Positions 14,501 through 21,378 of a stretch of DNA of 39,449 nt are shown piece after piece; within the stretch, counting starts at the first letter, position 1, and each line of letters starts with the position of its first letter. Location: positions 1 to 39,449 of the forward strand of contig CAIRTR010000220.1 in the NCBI GenBank assembly GCA_903881565.1, given 5' to 3'. The translations under genes were made by a program, and so were the position numbers. The notes beneath the pieces are model-generated. The model made no database searches. It was given only the letters and a program-made list of their open reading frames with translations, and was not told where the DNA came from. The DNA comes from Oligoflexia bacterium. GTDB taxonomy: Bacteria; Bdellovibrionota; UBA1018.

Positions 14501-15366
14501 AACAGCCGCAATGTCAAGAATGTGCAGTCAAAGCCGCCTGGATTGGGGTGGGCATCAGTTTTGTTTTAGCACTGATGAAATACTATATCGGGTGGGTTGG
14601 AGGATCAGCAGGCGTCATGGCCGCCGCGATTCATTCGACGGTATGTCTGGTTTCATCAGCCTCGATTCTTTTTACCCAATATTTTGCGGGCCGGAAACCC
14701 GATGAGCGTTATCCCTACGGTTATGGAAAAATCGAGTTTGTAGCCTCTGCTTTGGTGAACACTTCAATCCTGGTCGTGATGTCACTTTTCTTGGTCTCCA
14801 ATGTGAGAGCGCTTTTAGAAGAGTTGCATCATGTTCCCCACGTGACCGCGGCGGTGGTGGCGGCGACTTCGGTGATCGCAAATGAATTTCTGTTTCGGTA
14901 TTTTAGGTGTGTGGGCTCTGAGATGAACTCTCCCACGATCATGTCCGCCGCCTGGGCGGTTCGAACGGATGCCCTGACATCGTTGGTTGTGCTTCTGGCC
15001 ATCATTGGTACCAGCCTGGGCATTCAACACCTGGACCCAGTGGTGGCAATTTGTATCATATTGATTTTATTTAAGATTGTCGGCGAAAATCTTATTCACG
15101 CGGTGCAGGGGTTAATGGATTATTCGTTGGACGATGGTTTGCCATTGCGCATTAAAATCTTGCTAAAACAGATCCCAGAGATTATAGACATACCAAGTTT
15201 GAAAACCCGTTCGATGGGTCAAGTTTGCAAAATTGACCTTGAACTTAAAGTGGCGCCGGAGTTGACGGCGGAGGAGACGGGGCAGTTGGAGCAGAAAGTG
15301 TGTCGGCTGATTCGGGCCAAGGAACAACGAATCGGCGATATCACAGTTGGGTTTGTCGGCGTTTAG
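14497..15366 (+). CDS. mamM: MamB/MamM-type cation diffusion facilitator with altered metal site
   Basis: A 289-residue CDF protein: six helices (about 12-210) and a cytoplasmic C-terminal domain (about 215-287). It begins with the short Cys pair CQEC seen in MamB, and has ERYPYGYGKIEF and CVGSEMNSP, which are MamB/MamM-like. At the transport site helix 2 reads H46-S-T-V-C50 where family members have Asp at 50, and helix 5 reads A154-V-R-T-D158 where His or Asp is expected at the first position. Only part of the site remains. In Magnetospirillum MamB and MamM form a heterodimer, so this copy may be structural or regulatory. The MamB or MamM identity is unsettled. Confidence 0.8.
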   Translation: MKQPQCQECAVKAAWIGVGISFVLALMKYYIGWVGGSAGVMAAAIHSTVCLVSSASILFTQYFAGRKPDERYPYGYGKIEFVASALVNTSILVVMSLFLVSNVRALLEELHHVPHVTAAVVAATSVIANEFLFRYFRCVGSEMNSPTIMSAAWAVRTDALTSLVVLLAIIGTSLGIQHLDPVVAICIILILFKIVGENLIHAVQGLMDYSLDDGLPLRIKILLKQIPEIIDIPSLKTRSMGQVCKIDLELKVAPELTAEETGQLEQKVCRLIRAKEQRIGDITVGFVGV

Positions 15367-15390
15367 CGAATTTACCTATTTGGAGCGGCA

Positions 15391-15855
15391 ATGGCATTTA
15401 TCAGAGATTGCAAAGTCTGCGAATTTCGTGGCTACAGCCCTGAACTCTGCAAGATGCATCGGCGTCATATGGCGGTTGCCGATAAGCTTGCCAAGACCAA
15501 AAAACGCAGGCTCGCGACGTTTGATAAAAAAGAAGCCATTGCCATTCTTGAGCGTGAAGCGCGAGAAAAGCTGTTTCGTGACGCTAGCTATTCTGCAGCC
15601 GTGGGCGCCGTTATTGGATCGAGCAGTGGGTTTGCAGGCGTGGCGTTGGCAGGGGGGGCCCTGGCGGCCATTGCTTCACCGCTGATGGTGGGGGCTGCGA
15701 TTGCGGGCGCGGGGATTGCCACTGCGATGCAATTAGGGAAGCGATCGAAAAAAGGAACTGCGGTCGCATCTTGCGAAGGGGACTGCTCTTTGTCATCCGT
15801 TTTTGGTTCGTGTGGGAAAAAGCGGGTTCCTGAGGTTCAGCTAGAAAATTATTGA
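15391..15855 (+). CDS. Cys/His-headed Gly-rich membrane protein, mam operon
   Basis: A 154-residue protein. The N terminus carries a Cys/His cluster (C7, C10, C20, H23, H26; CKVCEFRGY then CKMHRRHM) that could bind a metal ion. A charged helix (about 28-68) follows, then a long Gly/Ala-rich hydrophobic region (about 70-112) that could form two helices. The tail has three Cys. Gly-rich hydrophobic stretches occur in crystal-associated proteins such as MamD, MamG and Mms6, but composition alone is weak evidence. GGAGCGG precedes the ATG. It is the first of two Gly-rich proteins after the CDF gene. Function unknown. Confidence 0.65.
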   Translation: MAFIRDCKVCEFRGYSPELCKMHRRHMAVADKLAKTKKRRLATFDKKEAIAILEREAREKLFRDASYSAAVGAVIGSSSGFAGVALAGGALAAIASPLMVGAAIAGAGIATAMQLGKRSKKGTAVASCEGDCSLSSVFGSCGKKRVPEVQLENY

Positions 15856-15898
15856 AGTGATGTGGGTAGTAACAGAAGACTAACAAGGGGAGTATTCA

Positions 15899-16231
15899 AT
15901 GAGCGGAAGTACATTTGAGACCGAAAATTTTGAAATTAAATCCAATAAAGGCAACGGCACGGCAGGCGCAGAAATCGATTTAGAGAAGTCGATCAACACT
16001 GAAGACGCGCTTCTGCTCGGGGCCAAGACCATGGCCGGCATCGGGATTGGCTTTGTCGTGGTAACTCTTGGCGCAACAGGCGTGGGCGCTTTGCTTGAGG
16101 CGACAATTATTCCTACCGTGCTTGCAAAAGTTGCGGGCGCAATCGCAGGCGGCGGAGTCGGGTTATCCAAGGGAATTTCGGATAATCGCAAAGACAAATC
16201 ACGCCGTAAGCGCTCTGTACATTTTGCTTAA
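15899..16231 (+). CDS. Small Gly-rich membrane protein, possible MamC-like
   Basis: A 110-residue protein. A polar N terminus (1-35) precedes two Gly/Ala-rich hydrophobic segments (about 39-62 and 70-92) and a basic C-terminal tail (NRKDKSRRKRS). An NTEDALLLGAKTMAG stretch before the first helix and the size recall MamC (Mms13), which controls crystal size, but the match may only reflect composition. AAGGGGAG lies before the ATG. The function is not established; its place at the end of the mam genes supports a magnetosome membrane role. Confidence 0.6.
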   Translation: MSGSTFETENFEIKSNKGNGTAGAEIDLEKSINTEDALLLGAKTMAGIGIGFVVVTLGATGVGALLEATIIPTVLAKVAGAIAGGGVGLSKGISDNRKDKSRRKRSVHFA

Positions 16232-16255
16232 TATCAGGCTCCTTGAAGGAGCTTG

Positions 16256-16831
16256 ATGAGCTTAATCATGGCGGGATCTCCGAAAAATAAAATGAAATGC
16301 AGCACCGAGAAGTGCGCCTGCATGTTGCCTTGCGGGCGAAAAAAAACCCGTTGTGAGGGGCAGGAGAAGGCCAAGCAATCCAAGTGGCGAGAGACTTTAG
16401 AAGCCTACATCGCTAAAGCGGACTTGAAACACTCCAAGCAGCGGTTCCAGATCGCGGAACTCATTGTCTCATCAGGGGTTCACTTGGATGCCAAGGGCAT
16501 CTTGGAGCGGGTTCGGAAAAAGTATCCCGAAATCGGCGCCGCGACCGTTTACCGAAACATCAAGACTCTTTGTGACGCCGAAATTCTTCATGAGTCCATG
16601 CGCGATCCCAGCGGTCACATGGTCTATGAGCTGAACACCGGCGAAGATCATCACGATCATATTGTCTGCAAAGACTGTGGTGAGATTTTTGAATTCAACA
16701 GCGAAAAACTTGAAGTGTTGCAGGAGTCGCTCGCCAAGGAGATGGGGTTTGAAGTGGTTCAGCATCGGCATGTGATTTATGCAAAATGTCTGTTTAAAGA
16801 ACGCGCTTTGCACGCTGAGAAAAAGAAATGA
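16256..16831 (+). CDS. fur: Fur-family metal-dependent regulator with Cys-rich N terminus
   Basis: A 191-residue Fur-family repressor, which binds DNA when loaded with metal. Residues 1-35 are an extension with five Cys (C15, C20, C22, C26, C33) not present in standard Fur. A winged helix (about 45-125; ATVYRNIKTL) is followed by the metal and dimer domain with DHHDHIVCKDCGEIFEF (C138, C141). The second C-terminal CxxC of many Fur proteins is absent; only C178 remains. The ATG at 16256 lies four bases after GAAGGAG; a TTG just before it is possible. It ends the mam operon and overlaps the receiver gene by four bases, so it probably controls iron or magnetosome genes. It could also be a PerR-like sensor. 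Confidence 0.85.
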   Translation: MSLIMAGSPKNKMKCSTEKCACMLPCGRKKTRCEGQEKAKQSKWRETLEAYIAKADLKHSKQRFQIAELIVSSGVHLDAKGILERVRKKYPEIGAATVYRNIKTLCDAEILHESMRDPSGHMVYELNTGEDHHDHIVCKDCGEIFEFNSEKLEVLQESLAKEMGFEVVQHRHVIYAKCLFKERALHAEKKK

Positions 16832-17202
16832 GTCCCGTTAAAATCTTGGTCATCGACGATGAGGATTCTGTTCGTATCCCCTTGATGAAGCTTTTGTCAT
16901 TGGAGGGTTATGAAGTAAGCGGCGCCGTCAATGGCGCTGAAGGCCTGGACGCGTTTAAACAGTTGGCTCCTCAAGTCGTCGTCTCAGATATCCGGATGCC
17001 CATATTCGACGGCATAGAGGTACTGACCAGGATAATGGAAAGCGCACCTGCGACGATCGTGATTATGATCACAGGGTATGGGGATGATGGTTTCCATGAT
17101 TTGGTTTTGAAGTTGGGTGCTCGAGATTATTTTGAAAAGCCCGTAGCCTATGAGGAGTTGCTGTCGGCGATCAAAGATGAGCTTGGCTCGGTTGACGGCT
17201 GA
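16828..17202 (+). CDS. Single-domain response regulator (CheY-like receiver)
   Basis: A 124-residue receiver domain with acidic residues near the start (DDED), a phospho-acceptor Asp in VVSDIRMP, a Thr in MITGYG and a Lys in FEKPV. It has no output domain. The ATG overlaps the fur stop by four bases, so it is co-translated with the regulator. It could link a sensor kinase to magnetosome expression or to motility. Its 3' end overlaps the convergent CDF gene by 55 bases. Confidence 0.85.
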   Translation: MSPVKILVIDDEDSVRIPLMKLLSLEGYEVSGAVNGAEGLDAFKQLAPQVVVSDIRMPIFDGIEVLTRIMESAPATIVIMITGYGDDGFHDLVLKLGARDYFEKPVAYEELLSAIKDELGSVDG

Positions 17203-17867
17203 TCGCCGCAAGCGCACCCACAGCCCCCTGAAAAATCAGGGCGTCTTGCGGCACGCACCGTCTCCCAACCTTCTTTTGCAATGAGCAGCGCCAAACCAAG
17301 TCCCGCAATCGAATCTATCCACCAAAGCGCCGGAAACTCGAGAAAAACCAAACTCCCAAAGAACAAGATGATCGAGAGTTTAATGCAAGCCAGGGAGCAT
17401 GCCGCGTCTTTCATGACCGTGGCACTGTTTAAAATGCGCGCGGCTTTTGTTTTGGCCTTCCAAAGAAAAAACATAAAACTCAAACTCACGACTGAAATCA
17501 CCAGGCCCGAAAGCGTGGTCGAAGGATGGGATCCACTCTTGAGCTGCAGTGCGGAGGCCAGGGCGGTAAGAAGTGCCAAGAGAATAAATAAGGCACCGAT
17601 GCCCAACGTGGCTTGGCGTTCGCGCTTGATTGATAAGATGGATAGTCCTTCTTTTTGCTCTGCTTCGCCCCTGAAGCGCCACAAAACTAAAGCTGCTGAT
17701 GCAACTTCAATGAGGCTATCGGCACCAAAGCCTGCTAACGCAACGGACTCATCGTTAATGCCAAAACCAATCGATACAGCTCCTTCGAGCAGGTTGTACC
17801 CAATGGTGAAGCAAGCCAAGTAGAGGGTCCAGCGAATCCAAGAGGTTTGGGTTGAGGTTAGTGACAT
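17148..17867 (-). CDS. Short CDF-family cation transporter, Cys-rich tail
   Basis: A 239-residue CDF-type transporter of the short class that lacks the cytoplasmic metal-sensing domain. Six helices span about 12-205, with acidic residues in GFGADSLIEV and MKDAACS. The C-terminal tail contains GGCGCACGD, a Cys cluster able to bind metal. It is the last gene of the feo run and overlaps the FeoB-associated gene by 10 bases. The substrate is probably iron, zinc or manganese, and the feo context favours iron efflux or balance. It is not close in motif to the two MamB/M-type proteins. Confidence 0.78.
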   Translation of the reverse strand: MSLTSTQTSWIRWTLYLACFTIGYNLLEGAVSIGFGINDESVALAGFGADSLIEVASAALVLWRFRGEAEQKEGLSILSIKRERQATLGIGALFILLALLTALASALQLKSGSHPSTTLSGLVISVVSLSFMFFLWKAKTKAARILNSATVMKDAACSLACIKLSIILFFGSLVFLEFPALWWIDSIAGLGLALLIAKEGWETVRAARRPDFSGGCGCACGDQPSTEPSSSLIADSNSS

Positions 17868-18061
17868 TGCGACTTTAGCTTCTGGGATGCGATCGCTTGA
17901 GCCGGACCGCAGCCGCTACAGCCACCGCAGCCGGGCTTGGCGTTACCCTGATTTTTTGAGAACATCCCATTTAGAATTCCCAAGAACTTCTTTCCAAAAA
18001 AGAAGGTGGTTCCTCCCAAAAGAACGATGACAATAGCGGATTCAAATATGTTCCCAGTCAT
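17858..18061 (-). CDS. FeoB-associated Cys-rich membrane protein
   Basis: A 67-residue protein: one N-terminal helix (about 6-24, FESAIVIVLLGGTTFFFG), then a short tail with CGGCSGCG and a final Cys. This is the pattern of the FeoB-associated Cys-rich membrane family. I chose the ATG that overlaps the feoB stop as ATGA; the open frame runs further upstream only inside feoB. It probably assists FeoB in ferrous iron transfer at the inner membrane. Confidence 0.8.
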   Translation of the reverse strand: MTGNIFESAIVIVLLGGTTFFFGKKFLGILNGMFSKNQGNAKPGCGGCSGCGPAQAIASQKLKSQCH

Positions 18062-20244
18062 ACAAAGAACCCCGAAATCGTATAAAATGAGAATGAAATG
18101 AAATAGGCGATGGCCGTGAGCCCTCCAAATTGAAGAAACGCCCACCCCCAACGGCCCGATTCTCGGCGGGTGATGGCAACGGTAGCCATACAAGGAGTGG
18201 CAATCAGCATGAAGAGAATCAGCGAGAATCCAACCCGCGTTGAATACATTCCTTTTAAGGCGGTTTGTAAGTCGGCCGTATCTTTCGTGTCACCGCCCAA
18301 CGCATACATGACGCCCATTTGCGCTACAAAAACTTCTTTTGCCGCAAAGGCGCCCAAAATCCCCACGCCAATTTTCCAATCAAAACCCAAAGGCTTAATC
18401 AAGGGTTCGATAAAGTGACCTACGCGGCCCGAGGCGGAGAAAACGAGTGATTCAGAATTCCGCCGTAATTCGATTTGCTCAGGCGTGAGCCAATTCGCTT
18501 TGTCAGCTTCGGAAACTGTGGCAGGGATAGTGGCACCCGTTGCAAGCGTGTGAATTTGGCCCTTGGCTACGGCTGCATCAATATCAAATTCATGTTTTTG
18601 CGGGTAGCGCGTGAGCACCCACATCAGAATTGAGACGGCTAAGATGATTGTTCCAGCTTTTTGCAGATACAGCCAGGCGCGCTCGACCATGCGGTTGAAC
18701 ACAGCCTTGAGCGTGGGCAATCGATAAGGGGGTAGCTCCATGACAAAAGGAGCATCTTCGCCCTTGAGAACGGTGTTGCGAAGCAGAAATGCGAGCACGA
18801 AGGCTAACGCGATTCCGATCATGTAGATCAGCCAGAGAACGCCTGCCCGATGGGGAGCCGCGAAAAAAGCAGGCACAAGCAACATCCAGATGGGGAGCCT
18901 TGCGCCACAAGACATCAGCGGTAGTACCAGCATGGTGGTCAATCGGTCGCGCTCGTTCTCCAACGTTCGTGTGGCCATGATGGCGGGAACGCTGCACCCG
19001 AAACCACTCATGAGCGGAATAAAGCTGCGCCCATGTAAGCCAAAAAGGTGCATCATGCGATCCATAAGGAAGGCCGCTCTCGCCATGTAGCCCGTGTCTT
19101 CAAGGAACGCGAGGCACATGAAAAGTAAGAGAATGTTGGGCAAGAATGTAATCACGCCGCCGACGCCTGCGATAATTCCGTCAACGAGCAAGGATCGTAG
19201 AATGGAATCAGAGCCCACAGGCCATAAGCCTGAGATCGATTTTCCGAGCAGATCGGCGCCCGCTTTAATCCAATCCATCGGTAATTCGCCGCCTTTAAAC
19301 GTAATCCAAAATACGGCGTACATGATGATGGCAAAGAAGGGGAGCCCCAGGAGGCGGTGACTCAGCACTGAATCAATGCGGTCGGAAACGATTCGGGCAT
19401 TTTCGACAGGTTGACGGGTGATGACTTCGCGAAGAAGTCCATCGACGAAGCCGTAGTATTGGGCCATTACAAAAAGTGCAATATCCTGACCTGTTTCAGA
19501 CTCGATATCGGCCCGAAGTTTAACGGCTAATGTAAGAGCGGCCTCTGCTCCCTGCGCTCGCAGACTTTGGACGGTTGCGGGGTCATCGAGCAATAATCGC
19601 ATTGCGAGCCAGGCGTTTACTTCAGAATTCGTTTGCTGGGTGACCGAAAGTTTTTCAGTGATGCGTTTAATGGCGATCGTTAAGCGATCGCCCAGTACAA
19701 GGCGAGACTGAGGAGCGCGATTAGCAGCGGCCTTCACGACGGCCGCTTTGAGCGCGTCCATCCCGATACCCCGATGGGCGACGGTTTCAATAATGGGGAA
19801 ACCCAAGAGCTTCGCAAACTGTTTGAGGTCCAGTTCCTGTCCCGATTTTTTTGCTTCATCGGACATGTTGAGACAAAGAACGATATTCGCTCCCAGCTGC
19901 ATGAGCTGACACACAAAAACAAGACTTCGATTAAGGGTCGTTGAATCAATGACCGCGATCACGACGTCAAACCCACCCTTGAGCAGCTCGACTTGCGCAA
20001 TCTGTTCTTCGGGCGAGTAGCCATTCAGACTATAGGTGCCCGGTAGATCCAGAACACTGCACGAAGTTGAACCCACTTTGTATTCGCCTTCACGCTTTTC
20101 AACCGTGACGCCAGGATAATTGCCCACGTGCTGGCGCAAGCCTGTGAGGGCGTTAAAAATAGAGGTTTTTCCAGAATTGGGATTCCCCGCAAGGGCGATT
20201 TTAATGGGCTTGGGGGAGGGGGATTTATTGAGATCTTGTTCCAT
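18058..20244 (-). CDS. feoB: FeoB ferrous iron transporter
   Basis: A 728-residue FeoB, the main bacterial Fe(II) importer of the inner membrane. The N-terminal GTPase has G1 (GNPNSGKTS, residues 20-28), G3 (DLPGTYSL, 66-73) and G4 (NMSD). It is followed by the helical GDI region and a C-terminal transport domain with Gate motifs (GFGCSVPAIMATRT, and a second region with TPCMATVAI). The length is normal. It follows the DtxR-FeoA fusion by 47 bases and overlaps the Cys-rich helper. Magnetotactic bacteria often keep an extra FeoB near the magnetosome genes, which supports a role in supplying magnetite iron. It may instead be the housekeeping copy. Confidence 0.95.
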   Translation of the reverse strand: MEQDLNKSPSPKPIKIALAGNPNSGKTSIFNALTGLRQHVGNYPGVTVEKREGEYKVGSTSCSVLDLPGTYSLNGYSPEEQIAQVELLKGGFDVVIAVIDSTTLNRSLVFVCQLMQLGANIVLCLNMSDEAKKSGQELDLKQFAKLLGFPIIETVAHRGIGMDALKAAVVKAAANRAPQSRLVLGDRLTIAIKRITEKLSVTQQTNSEVNAWLAMRLLLDDPATVQSLRAQGAEAALTLAVKLRADIESETGQDIALFVMAQYYGFVDGLLREVITRQPVENARIVSDRIDSVLSHRLLGLPFFAIIMYAVFWITFKGGELPMDWIKAGADLLGKSISGLWPVGSDSILRSLLVDGIIAGVGGVITFLPNILLLFMCLAFLEDTGYMARAAFLMDRMMHLFGLHGRSFIPLMSGFGCSVPAIMATRTLENERDRLTTMLVLPLMSCGARLPIWMLLVPAFFAAPHRAGVLWLIYMIGIALAFVLAFLLRNTVLKGEDAPFVMELPPYRLPTLKAVFNRMVERAWLYLQKAGTIILAVSILMWVLTRYPQKHEFDIDAAVAKGQIHTLATGATIPATVSEADKANWLTPEQIELRRNSESLVFSASGRVGHFIEPLIKPLGFDWKIGVGILGAFAAKEVFVAQMGVMYALGGDTKDTADLQTALKGMYSTRVGFSLILFMLIATPCMATVAITRRESGRWGWAFLQFGGLTAIAYFISFSFYTISGFFV

Positions 20245-20257
20245 GTTCGACTTCTTT

Positions 20258-20280
20258 CTAGTTTCTTGCCTAGTTTCTTG
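20258..20280. repeat. Short tandem repeat before feoB
   Basis: CTAGTTTCTTGC at 20258-20269 is followed directly by CTAGTTTCTTG at 20270-20280. It sits in the 47-base gap between the DtxR-FeoA and feoB genes, next to the feoB ribosome site. It is probably a local duplication. Any regulatory effect is unknown. Confidence 0.6.
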
Positions 20281-20291
20281 ATCTATTTTTC

Positions 20292-20993
20292 TTATTGGAG
20301 TTTTTCGTGGGTGACAATGATGGCTTCAGATTCTTTGCGACGTAACGAGATCTGGCCGCCTTGAAGTCTAACCCAGATCGGATCGCCAGCCGGCGCTCGG
20401 CGCTCTACTTTGATGAGGGTGTCCGGCATAATGCCCATATCCAGGAGTCGTTGTCTGATAGCGCCGCGCCCCCGAACTTCTTTTACAATCGCACGTTGTC
20501 CGGCTTTCAAATCTGCAACCGTTAAATCATTGCCTGTTTGTTTGGCGTCTACGAATTTGCGAAAGTCTACGGCAATCTTGCTGCCTTCGGGAGTGTTTCG
20601 AACGAACTCAATAAATTTTTCCACGTGATCCATCCCTTCGGCGTTAAGTGAGTGCTCCATGGCGCAGGCATTGGCTTCAGCGATCGCAGGGGGCATCGCG
20701 AGGATCTCTTCAAAAAGTCTCAAAAGTAAGCGGTGGCGCGAGAAGGTGCGGATCGCGGTTTTTTCGCCTTCAGCGGTGAGGGCTAGAGCGTCGGAAGGCG
20801 TAACTTGAATTAGGCCTAGGTCCTTGAGCTGAGCCAAAGCAGCTGAAACGTCTTTTAGGTTCGCTTCGCGCGCGCGCGCAATGTCTTTGGTGCTTGCCGC
20901 TTGGCCGTCGCGCAAAAGCAAGAAAAGGGTTTCCAGCGTATCTTCAAGACCGCTTGGCAGTGGTGTGGCTTCAGTGTTTTGGGTGGCATTCAT
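20292..20993 (-). CDS. DtxR-family regulator fused to a FeoA domain
   Basis: A 233-residue protein. A winged helix (about 15-78) and a DtxR/MntR-type dimer domain (about 84-130) with the conserved C-x-x-E-H pattern (C110, E113, H114) are followed by a FeoA/SH3-like domain (about 156-231; RQRLLDMGIMPD, VRLQGGQISLRR). DtxR-type proteins repress genes when bound to Fe or Mn. Here the fused FeoA domain could also act on FeoB directly. It is the first gene of the feo set and a Fur-box-like site lies about 65 bases upstream. No separate feoA gene is present, so this protein probably supplies that function as well as autoregulation. Confidence 0.87.
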   Translation of the reverse strand: MNATQNTEATPLPSGLEDTLETLFLLLRDGQAASTKDIARAREANLKDVSAALAQLKDLGLIQVTPSDALALTAEGEKTAIRTFSRHRLLLRLFEEILAMPPAIAEANACAMEHSLNAEGMDHVEKFIEFVRNTPEGSKIAVDFRKFVDAKQTGNDLTVADLKAGQRAIVKEVRGRGAIRQRLLDMGIMPDTLIKVERRAPAGDPIWVRLQGGQISLRRKESEAIIVTHEKLQ

Positions 20994-21053
20994 GTGAAAT
21001 AGGACCTCCGAATAGGTGAGTTAATTGTAGCGGAATCGTCGCCAAAAGACAAG

Positions 21054-21078
21054 GATAATGAGAACCGGTATCATAATT
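21054..21078. promoter_or_regulatory. Fur-box-like site upstream of the DtxR-FeoA/feoB genes
   Basis: The core TGAGAAC-C-GGTATCA (21059-21073) fits a 7-1-7 Fur-type dyad, flanked by GATAA on the left and TAATT on the right. It is nearly the same as the site at 24399. It lies about 60 bases before the DtxR-FeoA start and overlaps the stop of the gene at 21071. A role in iron repression of feo is likely but untested. Confidence 0.55.
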
Positions 21079-21358
21079 GGACTTTTTCCCAAATCAGCAC
21101 GACATCTGGGGAAATGGTAAGATCCAAAACCCCTGAGATTCCCCCTGAGATTCCAAAGGAGACATGGGGTGCGATATTCAGAAAGAACTCTTTGAATTCC
21201 CACTCACAAGCTTCCGGGGAGGCCGTCTGGGCCGAAAACGCATGATCGGCATTCTCGATGAGCTCCTTGAAGTGGTGGCTCAAGGCTGGGAGGCTCTCTG
21301 CTTGCGAGAGGGCAGGAGTAAAGAGTGAAAAAAGAATCAGAATCAGAGGAGTGCGCAT
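21071..21358 (-). CDS. Small exported protein of unknown function
   Basis: A 95-residue protein with a clear signal peptide (MRTPLILILFSLFTPALSQA, cleavage near residue 20) and a short mature part ending in a Gly/Ser-rich strand pair (SFGISGGISGVLDLTISPDVVLIW). AAAGGAA precedes the ATG. The C-terminal pattern resembles the ends of two other genes in the same run (21379 and 22872). The function is unknown. It follows the lipoprotein gene by 20 bases and precedes the Fur-box-like site. Confidence 0.65.
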   Translation of the reverse strand: MRTPLILILFSLFTPALSQAESLPALSHHFKELIENADHAFSAQTASPEACEWEFKEFFLNIAPHVSFGISGGISGVLDLTISPDVVLIWEKVQL

Positions 21359-21378
21359 TTGAAAATTTCCTTTCCCAA

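Noticed and set aside
3704-17202. A MamK-type actin gene within the cluster
   Set aside because: No reading frame in the run shows an actin-type ATPase; it may lie outside the window. ParA is a different ATPase family and is not a substitute by sequence.
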